Shown in pieces: positions 1-5,968 of a DNA stretch of 12,398 nucleotides; the first letter of the stretch is position 1, and each line of letters opens with the position of its first letter. The position numbers and the translations under genes were made by a program. Source of the stretch: Streptosporangiaceae bacterium (lineage in GTDB: Bacteria > Actinomycetota > Actinomycetes > Streptosporangiales > Streptosporangiaceae); the NCBI GenBank assembly GCA_030039095.1, contig JASHQP010000453.1:1-12398 (forward strand), given 5' to 3'. A model generated the notes under the pieces. It saw nothing but the letters and a program-made list of their open reading frames with translations. It did not search any database and was not told the DNA's origin.

Positions 1-225
1 GGCCGCGACCGCGGCGGCGTGCGCCGCCCCGGGCTCCGGCGCTCCGGGAGACGCAGCGGCCAGGACGATCCGCTTGGATGGTACCCGCCGGTGCGGCCTG
101 GCGAACAACAGGAAATACAGCACGGTGGCGATGATGGCGAACAGGATGATCGGGAACGCGAACGTGAGCGCGGCGCCGCCGGGCGCGTTGTCGGACGTCG
201 ACTGCGCGAGGAACGTTATAGGCAC
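1..225 (-). CDS. Small single-helix membrane protein, C-terminus cut by window edge
   Basis: Last visible gene of the minus-strand oxidase operon; 75 codons are seen and the frame runs open off the left edge. The GTG start at 225 is chosen because a perfect AGGAGG (minus strand, plus positions 231-236) lies 5 bases upstream. The protein has a short polar N-terminus, one clear transmembrane segment at about residues 19-43 (FAFPIILFAIIATVLYFLLF), a basic stretch (RPHRRVPSKR), then an Ala/Pro-rich tail. The positive-inside rule suggests an outside N-terminus and a cytoplasmic tail. I do not recognise a family. Its place 25 bases after the CtaG gene suggests a small accessory or assembly subunit of the oxidase, but that is inference from position only. 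Confidence 0.75.
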   Translation of the reverse strand, partial: MPITFLAQSTSDNAPGGAALTFAFPIILFAIIATVLYFLLFARPHRRVPSKRIVLAAASPGAPEPGAAHAAAVAA

Positions 226-230
226 TTGCG

Positions 231-236
231 CCTCCT
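231..236 (-). promoter_or_regulatory. Shine-Dalgarno site of the small membrane protein
   Basis: The minus strand reads AGGAGG followed by 5 bases and then GTG at 225. This decides the start of the partial gene at the left edge, which has no ATG near its beginning. Confidence 0.7.
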
Positions 237-250
237 GCGAACGAATTCAC

Positions 251-1153
251 TCATCGGAACCTCGGCCGCGATGGCCAGGCCGAACTCCGCTGAGTCAGTA
301 GGCGGTCAATGCCCGCCGAGAGATCCTCGGACTCCTCGTCGTTCAGCCATCGTACGAGCACGGCTACCGAAGCCGCGATCATGGGCGGCAGCACGCCCAT
401 CCACAGGACGGCGCCCGCGAGCTGCTGGTCGTCGACCACGGTCATCACGTGATGCCAGGAGTTGTCGTAGAACCGGTAGAACACGCCGGATCCGAAGACC
501 AGCACCATTCCGAGGATCGTGTCCGCGGCCACGGTGCCCACGAGAAACGCGGTCCGCCGCATCGGCGGGGCCGCCGGGGCCCACGGCCGGGAACCGATGA
601 CCTGCAGCCAGAAAAGGATTCCCGCGCCGAGGTAGAGCACGTACTCGAGGGCCGCGGCCACGGCGCTGCCCGGCACCTTGTCGAACAGCGCCGGCAGGTG
701 CCATCCCAGCCAGATCACGTTGAACGCCACCACCGTGGCCAGCGGCCACCGCAGCCACACCGGCGGCCGCGACGGCCTGGATGCCGGGCCGTCCGGCGCT
801 CCCTGGCCGATCTGCCGCCGGCCCGCGAGCCTCGCCAGGGCCGGCCACGGCGCACCGACGACGACCAGCCCGGGCGCGACGACGGCCAGGACGAGATCCT
901 GGACCGCATGCACCCAGACGTAGATCCCGGACCAGTAGCGCAGCGGCGACACGATCGCCAGCAGCGCGAGCAGCAGCCCGCCCTGGAACAGGGCAGCCTC
1001 GCTGATCACCGCGCGACGGCCGTCCGGGCCGTCCGGGCCGCCCGGCCCGTCCAGCCCGCCGCGGAGCGTTCCGGCCAGGTGCGCGAGGGCCACCGCCAGG
1101 TAGATGGCGACGGCCGGCCAGACAGCCGACCAGTGCGCCAGGACCGGTCTCAT
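251..1153 (-). CDS. ctaG: CtaG-family (caa3_CtaG) cytochrome oxidase assembly protein
   Basis: A 300-residue polytopic membrane protein with about six to seven hydrophobic segments (roughly 10-28, 54-70, 82-105, 137-152, 166-186, 201-226, 245-268). The signature loop VHAVQDLVLAVVAPG followed by VVGAPWPAL (residues 81-106), and later WLGWHLPALFD and NSWHHVMTVVDDQQLAG, match the caa3_CtaG assembly family. That family is needed for maturation of caa3-type oxidase in Bacillus and is thought to act in copper delivery to subunit I. The second His of the usual H-x3-H helix motif is Asp here (H82, D86), whereas the paralogue at the right edge keeps HMAQH. Residues 31-46 are a Gly/Pro/Asp-rich loop encoded by tandem GTCCGGGCC units (1022-1039). 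It starts 4 bases after the subunit III stop and has no strong Shine-Dalgarno, so translation is probably coupled. Confidence 0.85.
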   Translation of the reverse strand: MRPVLAHWSAVWPAVAIYLAVALAHLAGTLRGGLDGPGGPDGPDGRRAVISEAALFQGGLLLALLAIVSPLRYWSGIYVWVHAVQDLVLAVVAPGLVVVGAPWPALARLAGRRQIGQGAPDGPASRPSRPPVWLRWPLATVVAFNVIWLGWHLPALFDKVPGSAVAAALEYVLYLGAGILFWLQVIGSRPWAPAAPPMRRTAFLVGTVAADTILGMVLVFGSGVFYRFYDNSWHHVMTVVDDQQLAGAVLWMGVLPPMIAASVAVLVRWLNDEESEDLSAGIDRLLTQRSSAWPSRPRFR

Positions 1154-1157
1154 CGAA

Positions 1158-1826
1158 TCAGTGGACCAGGTAGAACAGCACCCAGGCCACGATCGCGACC
1201 ACAGCGAGATAGTTCCAGACCACGGTGAAACCGCTCAGCGAGGCCTGGAAGCGCTGCACCGCGAAGGCCTCCACATAGGTCGGGGGCTGCTCGACGAAGG
1301 CGATCTCGGGAATCTGCCTCGCGCGCACGATCAGGGTTTCCAGCCAGACCATCGCGCAGAAGACGACGGTCAGGAAGACCGGTTGGAAGCCCACGAACAC
1401 GCTGGCGAACCCGGCGGCACCCGGGTAGAACGGCAGCGCGGTCAGCTGCCAGATCTGGATCCCGACGGCGGCCAGGCCGAGCACCAGCGCCACCCAGGCG
1501 CCGTTCAGCCAGACTCCCTTGTGACCGGCCTTGATCCGCTGCAGCACCAGGTACTGCAGCACCGCGCTGACCACGATCGCCAGCATGACCACGATGCCCA
1601 CCCAGGCCTGCGGCGCCTTGAAGCCCGACGGGTACCACAGGTGGTGCGAGTTCAGCGACTTCAGGTAGAAGAACGCGAACACGAACGAGCCGAACCCGAA
1701 CGAGAGGCCGCCGAGGGCCAGCCGGGCGCCGGTCCACGCCGCGTTCAGCGCCGCCTCGTGGTAGAAGCCGGCCTCTTCCGCCTCCCTGGTCAGTCCCGGA
1801 GGGGGCTGCTGCGTTGTCTCGGCCAT
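1158..1826 (-). CDS. ctaE: Diverged cytochrome c oxidase subunit III
   Basis: A 222-residue protein with five transmembrane segments (about 35-56, 74-96, 104-128, 137-168, 199-221), the layout of bacterial COX3 lacking the first two helices of the seven-helix form. Position directly after subunit I and the helix pattern support subunit III, which stabilises subunit I in A-family oxidases. The sequence is strongly diverged. Where ordinary subunit III has a FHGLH-type motif in its fourth helix this protein has GFQPVF (146-151), and where the last helix usually begins WHFVD it has WNYLA (204-208), so the conserved histidines are gone. ATG at 1826 is preceded by GGAGG with 7-base spacing (plus 1834-1838), and the gene is 2 bases after the subunit I stop. 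It is clearly an oxidase subunit by context; whether it performs the usual subunit III role is uncertain. Confidence 0.8.
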   Translation of the reverse strand: MAETTQQPPPGLTREAEEAGFYHEAALNAAWTGARLALGGLSFGFGSFVFAFFYLKSLNSHHLWYPSGFKAPQAWVGIVVMLAIVVSAVLQYLVLQRIKAGHKGVWLNGAWVALVLGLAAVGIQIWQLTALPFYPGAAGFASVFVGFQPVFLTVVFCAMVWLETLIVRARQIPEIAFVEQPPTYVEAFAVQRFQASLSGFTVVWNYLAVVAIVAWVLFYLVH

Positions 1827-1828
1827 CG

Positions 1829-3820
1829 CTATGCCTCCGCTCTTGCGGTGTCGGCGCCGGCGTAGGCCGCGCTGACCACCCCGGTCGGCGGGTCGAGGTC
1901 GGCAACCGGCGGGGCGCCGGGCGTGCCGTACTCATACGGCCCGGAGAGCACGACGGGGACGTGGGCGAAGTTGCCGGGCGGCGGCGGCGAGGACACCTGC
2001 CATTCCAGGCCCCGGGACCGCCACGGGTTACCCTCCTCGCGCACCCGCGTGATCACCGTGGACCAGACGAAGTTGATCACGAAGATCAGGATCGATCCGC
2101 CCAGGCAGAACGAGGAGATCGAGACCCAGTCGTTCAGCGTCTCCAGGTTCCGCGCGTACTCGAACACCCGCCGCGGCTGGCCGGCCATGCCGACCGCGAA
2201 CAGCGGCAGGAACGTCGAATTGAAGAAGATGAACATCGTCCAGAAATGCCACTTGCCCAGCGTCTGGTTGAGCTTGATGCCCATCATCTTCGGCAGCCAG
2301 TAGTAGCAGCCGCCCATGAACGCGAAGATCAGCCCGCCCATGATCGTGTAATGGAAGTGCGCCATCACGAAGAAGCTGCCGTGCTCGGTGGTGTCGGCGG
2401 GGACGTCGGAGAGGAACACCCCGGAGATCCCGCCGATCAGGAAGTTGAAGAAGAACGCGAGCGCGAACAGCATCGGCACCGTGAATCTGATCTTCGCCTT
2501 CCACAGCGTGCCTGCGGCCACCAGGAAGATGAACCCGGTCGGGATCGAGATCAGCTCGGTGGTGAGCATGAACACCGGGCGCATGTCCGGGTTGATGCCC
2601 GAGTCGAACAGGTGATGCTGCCACACGAAGAAGCTCAGCAGCGTCACCCCGATCATCCCGGCCGCGGCCACCTTGTACGCGAACAGCGGCTTGCGGCAGA
2701 ACACCGGGAGGAGTTCCACGACGATGCCGAACCCGGGCAGCGCGAGGATGTACACCTCGGGGTGGCCGAAGAACCAGAACAGGTTCTCGTACAGGTAGTT
2801 GCTGCCGCCGAGCGTGTCGATGAAGAACGCGGTCTGCGCGGTCCGGTCGGTGATCATCATGTACATGCCGCCGATCAGCACCGGGGCGGCGAGCACCATC
2901 AGGAACGAGGTCGCGACCATCGACCACACGAACACCGGTACCCGGCTCCAGCGCATGCCGGGGGCCCGGTAGCAGATCGCAGTGACGATGATGTTGAACC
3001 CGGCCAGGATGACCGAGACGCCCATGAGCCCGAACGCGATCGCGTACGAGTCGGCGCCGAGCGTCGACTGGATCGACAGCGGCGCGTAGCCGGTCCACCC
3101 GAACGGGAACCCGCCGAGCATCAGCCCGGACAGCAGGATCAGGAACGCCATCGGGGTGAGCCAGAACGACAGCGCCTCGAGCCGGGGGAACGCGACCCGC
3201 TTGGACCCGATCATCAGCGGCACGAGATAGTTGCCGAACGGGCCCAGGATGACGGAGCTCATCAGCATCATCATCATCGTGCCGTGCTCGCCCACGATCT
3301 CGACGTACGCGGAGGAGCTGAACAGGTGATACGTGGGCGACAGCAGCTCGGCCCGGATCGCCATCGCGAACAGGCCGGCCGTGCAGAAGTAGATGATCAT
3401 GCCGACCAGGTACTGGATCCCGACGACCTTGTGGTCGAGGGTGAACCGGAAGTACTTGGCTATGCCGGTGCTGACGGCCTCGGTCTCCTCCTGCGTCTCC
3501 ACCGGGACCGGGCGCCCGGTCACTTGCCGGAACAGGTCGTTGAACACGCCCAGCCCGATCATCCAGCCGACGATCGCGAAGCCGTAGCCGAGCACGATCG
3601 GCCAGTCGCTGGAGTCGGACAGCGGCAGGTTCGGGTACTCCGTGGCGACGTTGCTCGAGGCCAGGAAGTTGCCGAGCAGGTGCCCGAGCAGGTACCCGAT
3701 TACCGCGCCGATGATCGCCGTGTGGATCGCGGGCCGCATCCACCACGGCCGCCGCCGCGGTCCCGCGGGCTCCGCGCCGCCGGCCCCGTGCGCCTGCTCC
3801 GGCTGTGTCTCGATGGCCAT
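1829..3820 (-). CDS. ctaD: Heme-copper oxidase subunit I with N-terminal two-helix extension and altered proton channels
   Basis: Catalytic subunit I, 663 residues. The canonical twelve-helix core starts near residue 120 (KYFRFTLDHKVVG) and ends near 595. It keeps H179 (heme a, EHGTMMMM), H353-P-E-V-Y357 (CuB ligand and crosslinked tyrosine, with E355), H402-H403 (CuB), H488 (heme a3), H490 (heme a) and the PRR heme-propionate motif (549-551). This is the A1-type signature. Ungapped local alignment to mitochondrial COX1 shows R208 at the D-channel aspartate (GSKRVAFPR versus GAPDMAFPR), E215 at the following Asn, I431 at the K-channel lysine (PTGFI versus PTGVK) and G481 at the Mg-site aspartate. 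Residues 1-119 are an extension with two helices (about 31-53 and 74-94), giving about 14 in all; ordinary subunits I are nearer 530-580 residues. ATG at 3820 has GAGGTGA just upstream (plus 3825-3831), 39 bases after subunit II. Confidence 0.95.
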   Translation of the reverse strand: MAIETQPEQAHGAGGAEPAGPRRRPWWMRPAIHTAIIGAVIGYLLGHLLGNFLASSNVATEYPNLPLSDSSDWPIVLGYGFAIVGWMIGLGVFNDLFRQVTGRPVPVETQEETEAVSTGIAKYFRFTLDHKVVGIQYLVGMIIYFCTAGLFAMAIRAELLSPTYHLFSSSAYVEIVGEHGTMMMMLMSSVILGPFGNYLVPLMIGSKRVAFPRLEALSFWLTPMAFLILLSGLMLGGFPFGWTGYAPLSIQSTLGADSYAIAFGLMGVSVILAGFNIIVTAICYRAPGMRWSRVPVFVWSMVATSFLMVLAAPVLIGGMYMMITDRTAQTAFFIDTLGGSNYLYENLFWFFGHPEVYILALPGFGIVVELLPVFCRKPLFAYKVAAAGMIGVTLLSFFVWQHHLFDSGINPDMRPVFMLTTELISIPTGFIFLVAAGTLWKAKIRFTVPMLFALAFFFNFLIGGISGVFLSDVPADTTEHGSFFVMAHFHYTIMGGLIFAFMGGCYYWLPKMMGIKLNQTLGKWHFWTMFIFFNSTFLPLFAVGMAGQPRRVFEYARNLETLNDWVSISSFCLGGSILIFVINFVWSTVITRVREEGNPWRSRGLEWQVSSPPPPGNFAHVPVVLSGPYEYGTPGAPPVADLDPPTGVVSAAYAGADTARAEA

Positions 3821-3859
3821 GCGGTCACCTCTTCATCGCTATGTCGGCCCGGCAAGTAC

Positions 3860-4810
3860 TCACGGCTGCGCCGGATCTGTTGGCGGGTAGTACAGGCCGG
3901 CGCCACCGGTGAGCCCGGCCGCGACCATGGCCTTGCTCATCTGCGCGACGGTCGTCGGGTCGTAGGTGAGCGCGTACGGCGGCAGCATCTTGGTTATCGA
4001 GGCCAGGTGCACCTCGGTCGCTCTCGCCCAGGTATCGAACGCGGCCAGCGACACGGCCCTGCCGTAGTCGAACATCGCGCCGTGCCAGAGCCCGCACAGC
4101 TCGGCGCAGCGCACGGTGATCGTGCCGGAATTATTGATCTTGGTGTACGCGACGTTGTCCACGCCCGGGTTCGCGTCGGCCTTGACCCCGAGCTGATAGG
4201 CCCAGAAGCTGTGGATCACGTCGATCGACGTCACGTGGAACTCGACCCACTCACCGACCGGGAGCACCAGGTCCGTGGTCTCGAACCCGCCGAACTGCGG
4301 GTAGCGGTACGTGAACTTCCACTGCTGCCCGATGACCTGCACCTGCACGGTGTTGCCCGCCGGCTTCCAGATCGGGCTGGCTCCCTCGCCGGCACCCGCG
4401 CCGTTGGTCGTGACCAGTTCGACGGTGCCGAAGACGAACAGCGCGAGCACGATCACCGAGCTCAGCGTGATCCAGGTGGCCGATACCTTGGTGTTGCCGT
4501 GGATCGGCGGGCCGTCCTCGTCGTCGCCCTCGCGGTGGCGCCACACGATCAGCGCGTACGTGAAGTACACGAGCACGAATAGCGTCACCGGGGCGCCCAT
4601 CACGGCCAGCACCCTGATGTCGAACTGCTGGTTGGAGGCTGACGAGGACATGTCGCCCGGCGGCAGGTGCGGACCCCACACCACCCAGATCACCACGTCC
4701 GCCACCACGGACAGGATCAGCCACGGGATGAAGATCCGGATACCGTGGTTCGGCTCGCCCGATGGCCCGGCGTGCTGAGCCGGCGCCGGCGCCGGCGATT
4801 CGGCGGCCAT
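3860..4810 (-). CDS. ctaC: Heme-copper oxidase subunit II with complete CuA site
   Basis: Subunit II, 316 residues, takes electrons from a periplasmic-side donor through CuA and passes them to subunit I. All CuA ligands are visible: H200 in IDVIHSFW, then C235, E237, C239, H243 and M246 in CAELCGLWHGAM. The electron-entry aromatic motif QQWKFTYRYP is at 162-171. The N-terminus has three hydrophobic segments (about 24-46, 67-90, 112-134) instead of the usual two-helix hairpin; the first may be an uncleaved extra helix. No heme c motif (CxxCH) is fused at the C-terminus, so this is not a caa3 subunit. ATG at 4810 overlaps the stop of the upstream cupredoxin-like gene as TGATG, giving tight coupling; the frame stays open far upstream but that part is antisense-like and overlaps the upstream gene. 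Confidence 0.94.
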   Translation of the reverse strand: MAAESPAPAPAQHAGPSGEPNHGIRIFIPWLILSVVADVVIWVVWGPHLPPGDMSSSASNQQFDIRVLAVMGAPVTLFVLVYFTYALIVWRHREGDDEDGPPIHGNTKVSATWITLSSVIVLALFVFGTVELVTTNGAGAGEGASPIWKPAGNTVQVQVIGQQWKFTYRYPQFGGFETTDLVLPVGEWVEFHVTSIDVIHSFWAYQLGVKADANPGVDNVAYTKINNSGTITVRCAELCGLWHGAMFDYGRAVSLAAFDTWARATEVHLASITKMLPPYALTYDPTTVAQMSKAMVAAGLTGGAGLYYPPTDPAQP

Positions 4811-5511
4811 CAGGAAACCACGTCCATGTTGCCGGTCATGAAGCCGAGGGTCTGCATGGGACCGCCAAATCCGGTTACGAAGCCGCCGCCGCACGGCACC
4901 CGGCACTGCCAGAAGTAGCTGCCGGTCGCGTGCGGCGAATTGAAGCTGAACGTCATCACCTTGTAGTCGCTCTTCGGGGTCGTCGCCGGGCTGCACGGCG
5001 AGGTGCCGCAGAGGTTTGCATTGGGATTCGACGGCGTGGCCATCGGGACGTTCAAGTTGATCCCGGGGATCGAGAACGTGTGCCCGACGTTGCAGCCCGA
5101 ATAGGAGTTGATCTGGCTGACCGCCTTGCCGTTGACGTACTCGACGCCGCCGAGGGTTCCCGTCACCTGGCCCCAGACGTTGTTGCGCAGCGGGGTGCAC
5201 CCGTCGAACCCGTAGATGGTCATGTCGATCCTGCTGCCCGCCGGCACCTTGAACAGCGTGGTGTGCACCCAGGCCTTGGTCTGCGGGTTCTGGATGAAGT
5301 ACGACACCCAGTCCGGGTGGGTGCTGACCGTGTTCTGCGGGTCCTCCTGCAGCACCACGTGCACCACCGCGCCGGTGTTCGGGGTGACGCCCGAGGAGTA
5401 GTCCTCCACCGGCGGGCCGCCGAGGAAGTAGTGCAGCACGACAAAGGCCCCGATCGCGACGACCGCTACGAACGCCACGACGAGGAGTGAAATCCTGGCC
5501 GGCAACGACAC
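4810..5511 (-). CDS. Membrane-anchored cupredoxin-like protein, first gene of oxidase operon
   Basis: A 233-residue protein with one N-terminal transmembrane anchor (about 7-30) and an exported domain of about 200 residues. The second half resembles a cupredoxin: H144 in NVGHTFSIPGINLNVP sits where cupredoxins have their first copper His before a buried strand, and SYFWQCRVPCGGG (198-210) resembles the copper loop with C203-x3-C207 as in CuA. But the His and Met expected after the second Cys in a CuA loop (C-x3-C-x3-H-x2-M) are F211 and G214; M219 and M225 follow later. There are six Cys in total (C105, C140, C168, C173, C203, C207), so disulfides are possible. It could be an extra oxidase subunit, an electron donor, or a copper-binding assembly factor. 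The GTG start has GAGGTGA 6 bases upstream. It heads the operon and overlaps subunit II by one base. Confidence 0.8.
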   Translation of the reverse strand: MSLPARISLLVVAFVAVVAIGAFVVLHYFLGGPPVEDYSSGVTPNTGAVVHVVLQEDPQNTVSTHPDWVSYFIQNPQTKAWVHTTLFKVPAGSRIDMTIYGFDGCTPLRNNVWGQVTGTLGGVEYVNGKAVSQINSYSGCNVGHTFSIPGINLNVPMATPSNPNANLCGTSPCSPATTPKSDYKVMTFSFNSPHATGSYFWQCRVPCGGGFVTGFGGPMQTLGFMTGNMDVVS

Positions 5512-5517
5512 CAGCCA

Positions 5518-5524
5518 TCACCTC
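5518..5524 (-). promoter_or_regulatory. Shine-Dalgarno site of the cupredoxin-like gene
   Basis: The minus strand reads GAGGTGA, then 6 bases, then GTG at 5511. The nearby ATG at 5518 is in a different frame and would overlap this site. The same GAGGTGA precedes subunit I (plus positions 3825-3831), which supports the GTG as the true start. Confidence 0.6.
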
Positions 5525-5641
5525 GCTTCTGCAGGTGAGCAGCCCCGACCTGGGCACGCGCTACGGCGCGTCCGGCCACCGGAAGCTGTCTGTCGTCTCG
5601 AATCTTGCGGCCCTCGCGGTGAGCGGGGCAACAAAGACCGC

Positions 5642-5669
5642 CCTGAATGACGAAATTGTCATGGTCAGG
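5642..5669. repeat. Imperfect palindrome, candidate operator of the oxidase operon
   Basis: Reads CCTGA-ATGAC-GAAATT-GTCAT-GG-TCAGG: inner arms ATGAC/GTCAT and outer arms CCTGA/TCAGG with a two-base offset on one side. It lies about 130 bases upstream of the GTG of the first oxidase gene, a plausible operator or regulator-binding position. It is not followed by a T-run, so a terminator is unlikely. Confidence 0.4.
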
Positions 5670-5768
5670 TCCCACCCGGATCGCAGCACCGCTCGCCGCA
5701 TCGCACCCCGCCGCTTGATTACTTTTTGCTTACCCATAATTGCGGAGAGTCATCACGCTGTCCAATCG

Positions 5769-5788
5769 GGCTGAATATCAATTCAGCC
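5769..5788. repeat. Perfect 8-base inverted repeat with 4-base loop
   Basis: GGCTGAAT-ATCA-ATTCAGCC is a perfect 8-base inverted repeat in the AT-rich centre of the divergent spacer. It could be an operator for a dimeric regulator such as the neighbouring response regulator, or a short hairpin in a leader RNA. No T-run follows on either strand, so a terminator is not supported. Confidence 0.5.
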
Positions 5789-5827
5789 ACAGGAATCACA
5801 CCGCTCTGGCCTCTTACCTCACAATGT

Positions 5828-5839
5828 GCAAAGGTTTGC
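5828..5839. repeat. Short palindrome GCAAA-GG-TTTGC
   Basis: GCAAA and TTTGC are perfect inverted copies around GG, just upstream of the candidate promoter at 5857. Directly before it CACA-A-TGTG (5820-5828) is another small palindrome. Each is short enough to occur by chance, but the clustering in the regulatory spacer is suggestive. Confidence 0.25.
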
Positions 5840-5851
5840 GCTGAGTTTCGT

Positions 5852-5900
5852 GGTGCTTGACCTGAACCACGCATATGGAGTAGATCCTGTGCTAAGCACC
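5852..5900. repeat. Inverted repeats bracketing the candidate promoter
   Basis: GGTGCTT (5852-5858) and AAGCACC (5894-5900) are perfect inverted copies about 35 bases apart. The right copy is also half of the local palindrome GTGCT-A-AGCAC (5889-5899), which would sit on the predicted transcription start. A further pair, CGTGGT (5849-5854) and ACCACG (5866-5871), surrounds the -35. This arrangement looks like an operator for autoregulation, but no protein-binding evidence is available. Confidence 0.35.
5857..5886 (+). promoter_or_regulatory. Candidate sigma-70-type promoter for the plus-strand operon
   Basis: TTGACC at 5857-5862 matches a -35 element (5 of 6) and TAGATC at 5881-5886 is a weaker -10 with 18-base spacing; the last -10 base is C, not the expected T. 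Transcription would begin near 5892-5894, upstream of the response regulator gene. The -35 lies inside an inverted repeat CGTGGT (5849-5854) / ACCACG (5866-5871), so regulator binding there would affect it. Confidence 0.3.
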
Positions 5901-5968
5901 TATGCATGCCGAGGGGCGGGTCGGTCGCCACACCCGCTGATGTGGCCAGTGCGATAGCGAAGTGCGCA

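Larger units (their letters stand above)
5512..5968. other. Divergent intergenic control region between the two operons
   Basis: About 450 bases without a convincing gene lie between the divergently transcribed oxidase operon and the two-component-system operon. Its right half (about 5715-5910) is visibly more AT-rich than the flanking genes and holds the inverted repeats and the candidate promoter listed separately. Promoters for both directions must lie here because no other non-coding gap in the window exceeds about 40 bases. I could not assign a convincing minus-strand -10/-35 pair. Short open frames in this stretch lack ribosome sites and recognisable content. Confidence 0.75.

Noticed and set aside
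251..1153. Considered as a second subunit III or a heme O synthase
   Set aside because: The VHAVQDL...APG...GAPW motif fits caa3_CtaG, while the DxxxD prenyl-transfer motifs of heme O synthase are absent.
1814..4582. A 922-codon open frame on the plus strand opposite subunits I and II
   Set aside because: It is antisense to well-supported oxidase genes, is dominated by Arg, His, Asp, Glu and Pro typical of GC-rich shadow frames, and has no recognisable domain.
4811..5557. Upstream extension of the subunit II frame to 5557
   Set aside because: It overlaps the cupredoxin-like gene completely, its translation is Arg/Gly-rich with no subunit II features, and TGATG at 4808-4812 gives a natural coupled start.
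5487..5774. Possible 95-codon plus-strand gene in the divergent spacer
   Set aside because: No ribosome site, overlaps the start of the cupredoxin-like gene on the other strand, no hydrophobic segment or motif.
5769..5788. Inverted repeat considered as a rho-independent terminator
   Set aside because: Stem is AT-containing and short, no T-run follows on either strand, and it lies between divergent genes where no transcript needs to end.
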